This document shows, piece by piece, positions 31,748 through 44,053 of a DNA stretch of 64,000 bases. Made by a program: the position numbers and the translations under genes. Under the pieces are notes generated by a model. That model was not told where the DNA came from. It searched no databases and saw only the letters and a program-made list of their open reading frames with translations. Origin of the DNA: Diorhabda sublineata (taxonomy: Eukaryota; Arthropoda; Insecta; Coleoptera; Chrysomelidae); contig NW_026614232.1 in NCBI RefSeq assembly GCF_026230105.1, positions 186,001 through 250,000 of the forward strand, written 5' to 3'. Within the stretch, counting starts at the first letter, position 1. Every line of letters begins with the position of its first letter.

Positions 31748-31822
31748 ATCGTCGGACATTTGTCTGGAGAATCGGTTCTCCAGGTTGCAGGGAAACCGCA
31801 GAAAACCTGCAACTCCGACGAT
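31748..31822 (-). other. 75-nt three-way-junction structure, A3
   Basis: Identical to the structure in A1. Confidence 0.7.
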
Positions 31823-32048
31823 GGATGAAAATGAGGGTGGGTGTTGGGGGTAGGAATTTATCTGATTGATATGGGAGCTATTATTGAGGAAATTGAGGAA
31901 GGATGAGGAGGGTCCCTTTCGCAACGGAATTCTTGATTCTATGGATCGAATCAATTAGAAGGGGCTTGGAGGTCATTTAGGCGGCTTGGAATGGGGGTTA
32001 TGTCAGTATTGACATAAATGGCGTTGCTAGGGCTAAACCTACACTTTT

Positions 32049-33545
32049 TCAGTGGGACGTGTTTGGTTTTTGGGTGAAAGCGAAATGAATGCGGTTACCC
32101 ACGCCGCTGGTTACGGTACAATTATAACCGTAAAAAGGGGGAATGAGGCGTTGTAGCGTTTCGGCTACTAGCGCCCGAGAAGTAGGGATGGCGTTCATTA
32201 TTGTTGTTGCCAGGATTTCGATTAGGATTTTAGTGTCAGTAGACAGGTCGTAAGGGGTTTGAGGTTTTTCTAGGGTGACTGGGGCTGTATCCTGGGGGGC
32301 TTTCGGAGTTTCAATCCTTTTCGGACAGCGGGGGTGGAAGGCGGGGTGAGGTCCGCCGCAATTTTTACAGGTAGGGGAGTTAGCTTTTGGGCATTTTTCT
32401 GGCTTGTGACCAGAAGCACCACAGGTTGGACAAATAGGTTTGGCATTGCAGGTGTCTGCGGAGTGGCCGGTAGATGAGCAACGGTTGCAGTATTTGGGGA
32501 CTGCGGGTATGGTGTTTGAATTTGAGGCTTCGCAGTAGTGCGGAAGCCCGTGGAAGTTAATACCCTTGGTTAGGGCGTGATGGTAGGCGGTTTCGGAATC
32601 TGTAATAATTCGGAACATGGATGTGGGTTTATTCGTGGATCTAGCTATAATTCTCCAAGTTTTAAGGACAGGGAATTTCAGGATAGAGAGGATCTCCAGG
32701 AACTCTTCTTCGGTGTAGGATTGGTCTACATTCTTGCAGACCAGAGAAAAGGTGGTTTTTTTGGTTTTAGTGGTGAGGGGTTTTTGGGCTCTTTGGGGAG
32801 GGTTTATCGGGATTACGACGATTTTCTCGTCGCCTATGGCGTAACGGATTTTCCTTGCCAACGTTTCGTGATGAAACGTGGAAGGAATTTTGAGGAGGGC
32901 GGTTCCATTGGGGTTAGCTTTGAGAAAGCTCATTTGTCCCCTCAACAGCTCTTGCGTGTTGAGGAGATTGTAGAGCTCTCTCTGTGAGGTATATTTAGTT
33001 GGGAGGTTTCTCAAATTGAGTGTTTGGGTGATGGTTTGGGATTGTTGGTGGGTTTTGGGGGTCTGGGATTGTTGGTGGGTTCTGGGGGTCTGGGGTTGTT
33101 GGTGGGTTCTGGGAGTCTGGGTTTGACTTGGTGCCTGGGGTTTAGTGGTATTTTGGGTATTTTTTTTTGGCTTTTGAGGTATTGAGATTGACTTGGAATT
33201 TAGAGGGGGAATTTTGTTTTTGGGGATCGCGCCTTGTCGGGTATAATCAACACGCTGGGATTTAGAGTTGGACGATTTCTGCGAGACCCTAGAAGCATAG
33301 GAATCCGCAGATGGTGCTGGTGAGGAGCTTCTATTATTCTCGAGTGATTTCCGTTTGATATACTCAATGGCATTACGAACTTGGGTGAATTGATTTGGAC
33401 TGTACCGCGAGTATTCTGCGACCAATTCTGCAAAGGTTTCCTCCTCAGAAGGAGAATTGGGGTTGGTAGGGAGTGGTGGGAATTCATCGATGGTGGAAAC
33501 AGGTTTACTTCGGGTTTGAATGGGGGAACGGGGTACTCGGGGCAT
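32049..33545 (-). CDS. Element A3 ORF1
   Basis: Intact 498-aa ORF1, apparently identical in protein sequence to A1. Confidence 0.87.
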   Translation of the reverse strand: MPRVPRSPIQTRSKPVSTIDEFPPLPTNPNSPSEEETFAELVAEYSRYSPNQFTQVRNAIEYIKRKSLENNRSSSPAPSADSYASRVSQKSSNSKSQRVDYTRQGAIPKNKIPPLNSKSISIPQKPKKNTQNTTKPQAPSQTQTPRTHQQPQTPRTHQQSQTPKTHQQSQTITQTLNLRNLPTKYTSQRELYNLLNTQELLRGQMSFLKANPNGTALLKIPSTFHHETLARKIRYAIGDEKIVVIPINPPQRAQKPLTTKTKKTTFSLVCKNVDQSYTEEEFLEILSILKFPVLKTWRIIARSTNKPTSMFRIITDSETAYHHALTKGINFHGLPHYCEASNSNTIPAVPKYCNRCSSTGHSADTCNAKPICPTCGASGHKPEKCPKANSPTCKNCGGPHPAFHPRCPKRIETPKAPQDTAPVTLEKPQTPYDLSTDTKILIEILATTIMNAIPTSRALVAETLQRLIPPFYGYNCTVTSGVGNRIHFAFTQKPNTSH

Positions 33546-34074
33546 TTTCAAAAGTGAAATAGGTGAAATAAAAGATCGATAGAGTCAGATCAAGTGAGAG
33601 ATAAGGAATAAGGATTTCGAAAATTGAAATCCTTTGTTAGTACCTAACAAGAGTTGGCTATCAAAGCCGACAGCGGACTCACTGCCGGAGGGAGTTTCCT
33701 CCCCGGTTAAAGAATTCCTGACCCTTTTGATTGCCTGTTAGTGTTTTATAAAAATGAAAATAATATTCACCTGAAACTGGCTGATCCTAGGACTCACGTT
33801 GGTTCTTGAAACACTTGCCCCCGAAAGGGTTTATTTCATTATAAAAAAAAGCCCCGAAAAGGGCAGGTAGGTAGAGCAACAAAGCCCCGAAAGGGGCATT
33901 TTTTGCAATGGTATACACTAATAATACGAGTTTCTTTGTCAGCGAGAATTTTTAATCGCAGTAGGCGACCCTGCGTTTACCGGTGTGTTTTCTAAAATAA
34001 AACAGTGACCGATTATACAGCAGTCCTTTAATCCGTACTTGCGACCTTCTCGAAGCGCTCTAAGAAAGCAACTG

Positions 34075-34596
<522 letters not shown>

Positions 34597-34684
34597 TTTT
34601 CATTTTTCATATTTGAAGTAGAAGAATATGTCCTCCATCGCATTCTTCCCATAGCATATGTATATATACAAAAAAAAAAAAAAC

Positions 34685-34700
34685 GGTTCTTTTCAGAACC
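34685..34700 (+). terminator. H4 histone 3' stem-loop (unit 5)
   Basis: GGTTCTTTTCAGAACC plus ACAA. Confidence 0.95.
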
Positions 34701-35101
34701 ACAACATATTTTGCTTGAATATGAAAATAAAAAAAAAATAAATAACTTACACATTAGTTTGTTCTCTTATATATAAGAACAACCTCGCATTTATTGATAC
34801 GCACATACATATACACTACATACATACATATAGATAAGAACATAAGCGAGTAGAGGAACTTTTATTTATCTTCATCTCATTATTTGCAATTTTTATTTCT
34901 AGTACGAACGTTATTATTAACGATGCTGAAAATAATCACATTAACCAACCACAATTCCAGTTATTATTACAGATGATAAGTTTTCTTATATATCAGGACA
35001 TTTATTTATTTTTTTTTTTATCTAACAGTACGTTACACGAGAATCTCTTCTATCTCAACCAAAGAAAATAGAGAAATCAACGAATCAATAAATCTATCTA
35101 G

Positions 35102-35104
<3 letters not shown>

Positions 35105-35138
<34 letters not shown>
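35105..35138. repeat. (TA)n tract, H4-H2A spacer unit 5
   Basis: About 17 TA units. Confidence 0.9.
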
Positions 35139-35143
<5 letters not shown>

Positions 35144-35198
35144 TAACTATATTATAATCTCTTTTTTTATATATATATATAAAAATAAAAAAAATTGT

Positions 35199-35214
35199 GG
35201 CCCTTAAAAGGGCC
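35199..35214 (-). terminator. H2A histone 3' stem-loop (unit 5)
   Basis: Minus strand GGCCCTTTTAAGGGCC plus ACAA. Confidence 0.93.
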
Positions 35215-35270
35215 GGTTTATGCATATGTATTTCGATAAAATAAAGAAAAATAATATAATTAATAAAGAA

Positions 35271-35645
35271 TTAAGCTTTCTTTTCTGTCTTTTTCGGTAA
35301 AAGTACAGCTTGAATGTTAGGAAGAACACCACCTTGTGCGATGGTTACTCCAGACAACAATTTATTCAATTCTTCATCGTTTCTAATGGCTAATTGTAAA
35401 TGCCTTGGAATTATACGGGTCTTTTTGTTATCTCTAGCAGCATTTCCTGCTAATTCGAGTACTTCGGCTGCCAAATATTCCATAACAGCTGCCAAATATA
35501 CTGGAGCTCCGGCACCGACTCGTTCTGCATAATTGCCTTTTCTCAACAAACGATGTATACGTCCTACAGGAAATTGTAATCCAGCTCGGTTTGAGCGAGA
35601 CTTTGCCTTTCCCTTTACTTTACCACCTTTACCACGTCCAGACAT
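35271..35645 (-). CDS. H2A: Histone H2A, unit 5
   Basis: Identical protein. H2A-side promoter retained left of element B2. Confidence 0.98.
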   Translation of the reverse strand: MSGRGKGGKVKGKAKSRSNRAGLQFPVGRIHRLLRKGNYAERVGAGAPVYLAAVMEYLAAEVLELAGNAARDNKKTRIIPRHLQLAIRNDEELNKLLSGVTIAQGGVLPNIQAVLLPKKTEKKA

Positions 35646-35894
35646 TTTTTTTTATATATATTTTTCTTTTTCAAAAAAAAAAAAAAAATAGAACTGTGTC
35701 AATTGAAAACTATGAAGCGCAACCGATGCGACGAAACTAACTGTTAAACAAAAAATTTACACTCGACCTATCTATTTATATTAACATGCCCTACCAATGA
35801 AATTATAGCAAATGCGCAAACGTAGAAAGGCGGAGCCTATTAGAATTACGTACGTTGATATAAAAGAGATGGACATAAGTGCTGTTAACTGCTA
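35646..35894. promoter_or_regulatory. H2A promoter plus H2B TATA box (left of B2)
   Basis: 249 bp, the same breakpoint as in unit 2. It ends in CTGTTAACTGCTA (35882-35894), with the H2B TATA box 36 bp upstream of the first base of B2. Confidence 0.75.
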
Positions 35895-37938
35895 CTGCCA
35901 GTAGCTGCTGGACTCCGAGAATTCGACGAGTGAACAAGTGTGACAGTGAAGTGAGGTGAAAGCGGACTCAGGTGAGATACTGATAAAACTTTCCTTCTTT
36001 TTCAGCAGGTAGCTGTGCCTTGACACAGCCTTTTATTTATAATGCTAAAAAACATTTCTGCATGAAAGAATTGTGTTTATCAACACATATTTGATTGTGC
36101 GGAATTATCCGTTTTTTCGAAACAGCCGTACTTATCAGTACGGCTTAAACTTTTCTTTTAGGTAACTTTAGATACCAAACCAAAATAGGAAAACCGGGAC
36201 CGAGAGCAACAGGCATGGAGCCTAAAAACTCCAAGAATAAGGAGAAAACAACTGAATTATCCAGAATCATAATTCAGCAAAAAGCTGATTATGAAGCGCT
36301 GGTTGAGAAGATGGGACAGCAAATTAAATCCCTCGAAGAGAGAATGAGGAATTATGAACAAACGTTAATTGCTAAAGACAAGCAAATTAAGTCCTTAGAG
36401 GACATTATTAAAGAAAACAATGCCGATAACTACAAATTGGCAGACACAATTGTAGAATTGAGAGATGAGATAAAAACTCATGAGAAAAAAATACAAGAAC
36501 GTACACAAATCGAAGACTGCCCTATGGAAGGAGACTTCACGGAAGTGAAGAACAAAAAAAAAAGAAAAAAAGCAGATAAACAATCCTCAGACGAAGAAGA
36601 AGAAACATCAACGGACAATCAAATCCAAGAAGAATTGGAGAAAATAAAAAAAGACGAACAAAGGAAACAGACAAAACCGGAGAGAAGGCCACCTCCGATA
36701 ATTTTAAAATCCCCACTGATGTGGACAGCACTACGCAAACAGCTAGTGCAAAGGAAAATCGATGCCCAGTGTAAAATGGGAATACACACGGGCAAAATAA
36801 CGACGGCGACTAAAGACGACTTTAACAAGATGAAGATGCTCCTGAGCGAGTATAAGGAAATTGAGTGGTATACATACCTACTCAATGAAGAAAAGGAGAG
36901 GAAGCTCGTCATAAAAGGACTTGCTGTTAACACCCCAGTGTCGGAGGTAGAGGAGGAATTGAAGGAAAATGGACTTAGACCGAAGAAAGTATGGCAGTTG
37001 ACAAGCCGTACTCAAAGAAATCAGGACAACACACGAAAACTACTACCTATATACATGGTAGTAATAGAACCGAAAGAAGAACCAACTTATAAGAAGTTGA
37101 GATACCTCTGCCACACAAAAATAAGTGTGGTAGAACAAAAAAGGCACGACGGACCTGTACAATGTTACAGGTGTCAGGGATTCCATCACGGACAAAGCAC
37201 GTGCAACATGGACGTGCACTGCGTGAGATGCGCGGGAGCGCATAGAGCGGCGGAATGCACGCTCAGCAAGACGGAAAAACCGAATTGCAAGAACTGCGGA
37301 GGAGAACACCCCGCAAACTACAAAGGGTGCCCGAAACACCCGAAAAAGACGGAGAACAACCAAGCAAGGAACACCACGCAAACAGGACGCACTTACGCAC
37401 AAGTTGCGAAGAAAACAACGAAGACAGAAGAAAAAACACCGGAGCTACTGAGTATGTTGCAAAATATGCAGATACTCATAGCAACACTTATCGCCCAACA
37501 AAAATAAACCACAAGAGGACACCCCCCGACACGGTAATTCTGCATTTCACAAGGAAATGTAGAGTTATACATCGGGGACAGCTATAGAGAAGGCGAAGGA
37601 CCACTCGGATTAGATCTTTTCCTATCGGCATGAGGTAGGAAGAGGTTTACCCGAGGCCGCGAAACACACACACACACGAAGACGTCTAGAACAAGAAGCC
37701 AAGAGTGTATAGCCAACAGGCTAATCTCTTTAATAAAAAGATATGACATCCCAGAATCTCCCATAGACCTAAGGGGAGAGGAGGGATTCTACACGCGAAA
37801 CTGCGACGTGAGAGAGGATGAGGACCTGTCGGAAGTGACAGGGGGTGGTTGGAATGTTCTTCTTCGCACCCACTCGTGGATTTATCCGGGGGTGGATGTC
37901 TAGAGGGACGGGCTCGTCTCAAGGGAAATGTGTGTGTG
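35895..37938 (+). mobile_element. Element B copy B2
   Basis: 2.04-kb element at exactly the B1 site, in the same orientation. Target copies of 13 bp lie at 35882-35894 and 37939-37951. Its first 25 nt differ from B1 (CTGCCAGTAGCTGCTGG against GCAGTAGTGTAGTAGCAG), and its TG tail is shorter. The 5' UTR hairpins are kept with changed loops, while the 3' UTR is almost identical to B1. Confidence 0.88.
36215..37507 (+). CDS. Element B2 ORF1
   Basis: 430-aa Jockey-like ORF1. The first 99 residues form a coiled-coil-rich region that shares only the MEP-NSKN start and KSLEER core with B1. From EDCPMEGDF onward (residue 100) it matches B1 almost residue for residue, apart from a three-residue length change after the last zinc knuckle. 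The three knuckles and the RRM-like region are intact. This looks like a mosaic of two ORF1 N-terminal types on one C-terminal backbone. Confidence 0.85.
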   Translation: MEPKNSKNKEKTTELSRIIIQQKADYEALVEKMGQQIKSLEERMRNYEQTLIAKDKQIKSLEDIIKENNADNYKLADTIVELRDEIKTHEKKIQERTQIEDCPMEGDFTEVKNKKKRKKADKQSSDEEEETSTDNQIQEELEKIKKDEQRKQTKPERRPPPIILKSPLMWTALRKQLVQRKIDAQCKMGIHTGKITTATKDDFNKMKMLLSEYKEIEWYTYLLNEEKERKLVIKGLAVNTPVSEVEEELKENGLRPKKVWQLTSRTQRNQDNTRKLLPIYMVVIEPKEEPTYKKLRYLCHTKISVVEQKRHDGPVQCYRCQGFHHGQSTCNMDVHCVRCAGAHRAAECTLSKTEKPNCKNCGGEHPANYKGCPKHPKKTENNQARNTTQTGRTYAQVAKKTTKTEEKTPELLSMLQNMQILIATLIAQQK

Positions 37939-38018
37939 CTGTTAACTGCTAATTTTACCCATTTTTCGATAAAAACGGTACGTCATTCGAGTGTTTTTAT
38001 TTTATTTCAAGAGAAATA
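37939..38018 (+). promoter_or_regulatory. H2B leader without TATA box (right of B2)
   Basis: Target copy CTGTTAACTGCTA and the normal H2B leader. No TATA-like sequence lies in the adjoining end of the element. Confidence 0.7.
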
Positions 38019-38390
38019 ATGCCACCAAAAGCTAGCGGAAAGGCAGCGAAAAAAGCCGGAAAGGCTCAAAAGAATATTTCGAAAGCCGATAAAAAGAAAA
38101 AAAGGAGGAGGAAGGAAAGTTATGCTATTTACATTTACAAAGTACTTAAGCAAGTTCATCCTGATACCGGTATATCGAGTAAAGCTATGAGTATAATGAA
38201 TAGTTTTGTTAATGATATATTCGAACGAATCGCCGCCGAAGCATCCAGATTGGCTCATTATAATAAACGTTCAACAATTACAAGTAGAGAAATTCAAACT
38301 GCAGTGAGATTATTGCTTCCCGGAGAATTAGCAAAACACGCAGTCAGTGAAGGAACTAAAGCCGTTACCAAATATACTAGTTCTAAATAA
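38019..38390 (+). CDS. H2B: Histone H2B, unit 5 (promoter interrupted)
   Basis: Intact identical ORF. TATA box displaced 2 kb by B2. Confidence 0.97.
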   Translation: MPPKASGKAAKKAGKAQKNISKADKKKKRRRKESYAIYIYKVLKQVHPDTGISSKAMSIMNSFVNDIFERIAAEASRLAHYNKRSTITSREIQTAVRLLLPGELAKHAVSEGTKAVTKYTSSK

Positions 38391-38475
38391 TAAGTATAAC
38401 ACATCTACTATATTGACCGAAAATTTTTTATTTTATTTACTTAAATGGTAACATCGACAAAAAAAAAAAAAAAAC

Positions 38476-38491
38476 GGTTCTTTTCAGAACC
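38476..38491 (+). terminator. H2B histone 3' stem-loop (unit 5)
   Basis: GGTTCTTTTCAGAACC plus ACAA. Confidence 0.95.
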
Positions 38492-38586
38492 ACAATACTA
38501 CTTTTTTTTATTTATATGATATATGATAACAACGAACGAACGACTGACTGACTTTAATTCAATTGATATTCCACTTAACTGAAAAT

Positions 38587-38686
<100 letters not shown>

Positions 38687-39837
38687 TTTCTAACGTCGCT
38701 TTTGTTTAAAAAAGTTTCATATACTAATTCACTGTCGGCTAAAGGCAAAAAAAAACCCGACCGTCGGTAAGATAAAACATACAAAGCGGTTGGTCGGTTG
38801 CCGTTGTCAAAGTAGTTTTTGTGGCGTCTTTGAAATTATGTTATAAACACTTTCTTTTTCTTTTCAAATTGGTTTGAAATTTTAAATAAAATATGTTCAT
38901 TTCCTAAAATAATATACTATACAATGTAAAAAAGAATAAAAAATGTCGGATAAAATATTAAATATTGTAATAGACAGACATAGTTGCGAATAGAGCGAAG
39001 TAGCTCGTTCAAAGAAAATTTAATCAGTCAATCAATTTATTGTAATAATTATAATTTGCTACTACCACTTACCCACCATTCGATATCTAAAATGAAATAT
39101 ACGCGGGTTCCAATATTGAAATTTGATATTTTTCTTATATTTAGTATGTCGGAACACATTGTTATTGAAAAATACTCATAATAATATATTAGTTGGGAAC
39201 ATATAGTAGAAACGTGTCGCGTAAATCAGGGTAGACATGTCACCGTTCAAATGATAATTGCGGTATTATTTCAATTCGTTTTGATATTTTTAAATATTGG
39301 TCATTATTGTGAATAGACACGTTTCTCTTTACCTTCATTGTATTTTAAGAAGGACTTTTATTTAATTTCGAAATTATATCTAAAGTGCTAAGCATCGACG
39401 GAAATAAATTTTTAACCATTTTTAAGTGGTACTTTTTTTTAATAACAAACGTTGTTAGCAATTATTAAATTATAGTAAAACTTCGGCGAAAGTTCGAAGT
39501 ATACCTTAGTTAGTTATTTGTCAATTTTTTTCATTACATTCGATTCGAAAATCTCGAAGAAACCAAGGTTTTTGAGGTTGGTTTGGTTTATGAGGTTCGT
39601 TTTTTAACTTAGTTCTATTCGTTCGTTCAGTCTTCCGTCCGCTTTATTTGAATGACTCCTCTTGTAACTCATTACACGCGAAAAATTAAAAGTCTTTTAT
39701 ACTTTTAAGTATATAGAGAGGTGAAATTTTTTAAAACTAAATATAAAAGTACATCCAATATTTTTTTTTTTTTTTTATATCAGTTTAGTGTAGTTTATCG
39801 ACGATATAATAACTCTCAAGGTTGTTTGTTAGTAGTT

Positions 39838-40734
39838 ATGGCGGATACAGAAAATCAAACTTCGGTTGTAACCGCAACGTCTGCGTCTAATTCACCGCAG
39901 GTTTCGTCGTCTCCAATAAATAAAAAGGAAAAAAAAGCTAAAAATCCTAGGACCAAACCATCTCATCCACCGACTTCGGAAATGGTAAACAATGCGATCA
40001 AAGGTTTAAAGGAACGCGGAGGCTCATCTTTACAAGCAATTAAAAAGTACATTGCTGCCAATTACAAAGTTGATGCAGAAAAAGTAGCGCCATTCATCAA
40101 AAAATATTTGAAAGCATCTGTAGTATCGGGATCTTTGGTACAAACTAAAGGTAAAGGAGCTTCCGGATCGTTCAAGTTAGCTTCGGCAACTTCGACTGGT
40201 GGTACTTCGGCTAAAACGAATGCTATTGACAAAAAGAAAAAGAAAACAGCCGCTTCTACTCCAGGCGTAACTAAATCCAAAAAAATTGTAACAGCTGCAA
40301 AAAGAAATGCTATTATTGCAGGAGGAGGAGGAGGAGGAGGAGGAGGAGGAGGAGGAGGAGGAGTGGATAAATCGAAAAGTATTAAGAAATCTAATAAAGG
40401 CAAAAAAACGACAGGTACAGCAGCGGCTTCTTTAAAAACTTCGACAACAACAACACCAACTACTGATAAGAAAGGCGTTAAAGTTGCCAAAAAAACAGAT
40501 AAAAAATCTTCGGCTAAAGGAGGAGTCGCCGCCGCCGCCGCTACCAATACAGCCAGTGCCGCATCATCCGAAATTAAAACGAAGAATCCTACTAAAGCAA
40601 AAAAATCTAATAAAGGCAGTCCCACGAAAAAGCCGAAAGCACCAAAACCGAAAACTGCGAAAGCAGCTGCTAGCAGTTCCTCTCCTAAAGCAAGAAAAGC
40701 CGCCGCCGCCGCCGCTCCTAAAAAGAAGAAATAA
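39838..40734 (+). CDS. H1: Linker histone H1, unit 5 (14-Gly allele)
   Basis: 298 aa. The GGA tract is expanded to 14 glycines, the longest allele here, with the rest of the protein unchanged. Confidence 0.97.
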   Translation: MADTENQTSVVTATSASNSPQVSSSPINKKEKKAKNPRTKPSHPPTSEMVNNAIKGLKERGGSSLQAIKKYIAANYKVDAEKVAPFIKKYLKASVVSGSLVQTKGKGASGSFKLASATSTGGTSAKTNAIDKKKKKTAASTPGVTKSKKIVTAAKRNAIIAGGGGGGGGGGGGGGVDKSKSIKKSNKGKKTTGTAAASLKTSTTTTPTTDKKGVKVAKKTDKKSSAKGGVAAAAATNTASAASSEIKTKNPTKAKKSNKGSPTKKPKAPKPKTAKAAASSSSPKARKAAAAAAPKKKK

Positions 40735-40831
40735 AAAGAATATTTTTTTTCTGACAGAAAGATAGTACAACAATCGAGAAGTATTATCGGACTGATGATG
40801 GGTACGACGACAATCGACAATAATAACAAAT

Positions 40832-40847
40832 GGCCCTTGTCAGGGCC
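40832..40847 (+). terminator. H1 histone 3' stem-loop (unit 5)
   Basis: GGCCCTTGTCAGGGCC plus ACAA. Confidence 0.93.
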
Positions 40848-41119
40848 ACAATTTTTTCATTTATTTATGAAGAAAATGAAAAACAAATAATGTTTGTTTT
40901 GATGAAACAAGAATTTTTTGAATTTCGGTTCAATAATTGATATGTTATGTTATATATAACATTTTCATCGATCGATGTAATGTAGGTTGTTACCACCTTC
41001 TAGATTTGTCTCGACCTACCTACGATATAGTAGATCTAATCTGTTTTATAAACTTTCAATTATTATATGTCGATATTGTCTAAAATTTGTTAGTTAAAAA
41101 TAATAATTTTCTCTATCTC

Positions 41120-41127
41120 GTGCGTGC

Positions 41128-41190
<63 letters not shown>

Positions 41191-41199
41191 TGCGTGCGT
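41120..41199. repeat. (GT)n tract with GCGT flanks, unit 5
   Basis: 80 bp. The GCGT flanks are asymmetric, shorter on the left and longer on the right than in most units. Confidence 0.9.
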
Positions 41200-41313
41200 C
41201 TTCTTTACCCAATCAACAATCACATCCTTCTTTTATATTTCAATGTTTTCAAACGAACATCCTATATTTATATCAAAATATTATACTACTATCATAAATG
41301 TTAAATTATTTGT

Positions 41314-41329
41314 GGTTCTGAAAAGAACC
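41314..41329 (-). terminator. H3 histone 3' stem-loop (unit 5)
   Basis: Minus strand GGTTCTTTTCAGAACC plus ACAA. Confidence 0.95.
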
Positions 41330-41423
41330 GTTTTTACTTACAATATATATATAAAACAAAAAATCTATTATAATCAAATAGATAAAATGTAATTTTATAT
41401 AAAAAAAAAAAAAAAATTTGTAT

Positions 41424-41882
<459 letters not shown>

Positions 41883-42255
41883 CTATAGCAACTCGATAAA
41901 CACACAATGAATGAGATAAATTTAGAGAGAGAGAGAGAGAGATTCGTTGTGAAAAATTAGGAAGGAAGGGTTTTTTTTTTTTGGTAATTTGGTTATGATT
42001 TGCATTAGGCCCTGATATAGGAATTTTTTCCTCTGCAGGGCTGGGTGTGGGGATATTTAGTTGGGAAGTGTTTGCTCGGCTGCTTCTAGCGGTGCAGTTA
42101 CAATTTTTTTTTTTTTGTTAAGATTTTTTTTTTCCTTTTTATATATATTTTTTTTTTGGGGGGTTTTTTTTTTATATATTTTTTTTTGTTTATTTTTTGT
42201 TTTTTCTTAATCTAATTGGGGGTGGGCGGGTACAGCTGCGGCTGTATTATTCCCT

Positions 42256-42330
42256 ATCGTCGGACATTTGTCTGGAGAATCGGTTCTCCAGGTTGCAGGG
42301 AAACCGCAGAAAACCTGCAACTCCGACGAT
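42256..42330 (-). other. 75-nt three-way-junction structure, A4
   Basis: Identical to the structure in A1. Confidence 0.7.
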
Positions 42331-42556
42331 GGATGAAAATGAGGGTGGGTGTTGGGGGTAGGAATTTATCTGATTGATATGGGAGCTATTATTGAGGAAA
42401 TTGAGGAAGGATGAGGAGGGTCCCTTTCGCAACGGAATTCTTGATTCTATGGATCGAATCAATTAGAAGGGGCTTGGAGGTCATTTAGGCGGCTTGGAAT
42501 GGGGGTTATGTCAGTATTGACATAAATGGCGTTGCTAGGGCTAAACCTACACTTTT

Positions 42557-44053
42557 TCAGTGGGACGTGTTTGGTTTTTGGGTGAAAGCGAAATGAATGC
42601 GGTTACCCACGCCGCTGGTTACGGTACAATTATAACCGTAAAAAGGGGGAATGAGGCGTTGTAGCGTTTCGGCTACTAGCGCCCGAGAAGTAGGGATGGC
42701 GTTCATTATTGTTGTTGCCAGGATTTCGATTAGGATTTTAGTGTCAGTAGACAGGTCGTAAGGGGTTTGAGGTTTTTCTAGGGTGACTGGGGCTGTATCC
42801 TGGGGGGCTTTCGGAGTTTCAATCCTTTTCGGACAGCGGGGGTGGAAGGCGGGGTGAGGTCCGCCGCAATTTTTACAGGTAGGGGAGTTAGCTTTTGGGC
42901 ATTTTTCTGGCTTGTGACCAGAAGCACCACAGGTTGGACAAATAGGTTTGGCATTGCAGGTGTCTGCGGAGTGGCCGGTAGATGAGCAACGGTTGCAGTA
43001 TTTGGGGACTGCGGGTATGGTGTTTGAATTTGAGGCTTCGCAGTAGTGCGGAAGCCCGTGGAAGTTAATACCCTTGGTTAGGGCGTGATGGTAGGCGGTT
43101 TCGGAATCTGTAATAATTCGGAACATGGATGTGGGTTTATTCGTGGATCTAGCTATAATTCTCCAAGTTTTAAGGACAGGGAATTTCAGGATAGAGAGGA
43201 TCTCCAGGAACTCTTCTTCGGTGTAGGATTGGTCTACATTCTTGCAGACCAGAGAAAAGGTGGTTTTTTTGGTTTTAGTGGTGAGGGGTTTTTGGGCTCT
43301 TTGGGGAGGGTTTATCGGGATTACGACGATTTTCTCGTCGCCTATGGCGTAACGGATTTTCCTTGCCAACGTTTCGTGATGAAACGTGGAAGGAATTTTG
43401 AGGAGGGCGGTTCCATTGGGGTTAGCTTTGAGAAAGCTCATTTGTCCCCTCAACAGCTCTTGCGTGTTGAGGAGATTGTAGAGCTCTCTCTGTGAGGTAT
43501 ATTTAGTTGGGAGGTTTCTCAAATTGAGTGTTTGGGTGATGGTTTGGGATTGTTGGTGGGTTTTGGGGGTCTGGGATTGTTGGTGGGATCTGGGGGTCTG
43601 GGGTTGTTGGTGGGTTCTGGGAGTCTGGGTTTGACTTGGTGCCTGGGGTTTAGTGGTATTTTGGGTATTTTTTTTTTGCTTTTGAGGTATTGAGATTGAC
43701 TTGGAATTTAGAGGGGGAATTTTGTTTTTGGGGATCGCGCCTTGTCGGGTATAATCAACACGCTCGGATTTAGAGTTGGACGATTTCTGCGAGACCCTAG
43801 AAGCATAGGAATCCGCAGATGGTGTTGGTGAGGAGCTTCTATTAATCTCGAGTGATTTCCGTTTGATATACTCAATGGCATTACGAACTTGGGTGAATTG
43901 ATTTGGACTGTACCGCGAGTATTCTGCGACCAATTCTGCAAAGGTTTCCTCCTCAGAAGGAGAATTGGGGTTGGTAGGGAGTGGTGGGAATTCATCGATG
44001 GTGGAAACAGGTTTACTTCGGGTTTGAATGGGGGAACGGGGTACTCGGGGCAT
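42557..44053 (-). CDS. Element A4 ORF1
   Basis: Intact 498-aa ORF1. Differences from A1 include SPTPSAD for SPAPSAD and QKQKK for QKPKK (both shared with A6), plus private LEINRSS, KSERVD and TPRSHQQ changes. All lie in the low-complexity N-terminus. The RRM-like and zinc-knuckle regions are unchanged. Confidence 0.87.
   Translation of the reverse strand: MPRVPRSPIQTRSKPVSTIDEFPPLPTNPNSPSEEETFAELVAEYSRYSPNQFTQVRNAIEYIKRKSLEINRSSSPTPSADSYASRVSQKSSNSKSERVDYTRQGAIPKNKIPPLNSKSISIPQKQKKNTQNTTKPQAPSQTQTPRTHQQPQTPRSHQQSQTPKTHQQSQTITQTLNLRNLPTKYTSQRELYNLLNTQELLRGQMSFLKANPNGTALLKIPSTFHHETLARKIRYAIGDEKIVVIPINPPQRAQKPLTTKTKKTTFSLVCKNVDQSYTEEEFLEILSILKFPVLKTWRIIARSTNKPTSMFRIITDSETAYHHALTKGINFHGLPHYCEASNSNTIPAVPKYCNRCSSTGHSADTCNAKPICPTCGASGHKPEKCPKANSPTCKNCGGPHPAFHPRCPKRIETPKAPQDTAPVTLEKPQTPYDLSTDTKILIEILATTIMNAIPTSRALVAETLQRLIPPFYGYNCTVTSGVGNRIHFAFTQKPNTSH

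Larger units (their letters stand above)
31418..34074 (-). mobile_element. Element A copy A3
   Basis: Complete copy between target copies 31406-31417 and 34075-34086. The 3' junction reads ATTTAAGAGAG, one A more than A2 and A4, another junction variant. Small private changes lie just upstream of ORF1 (about 33595-33625). Confidence 0.9.
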
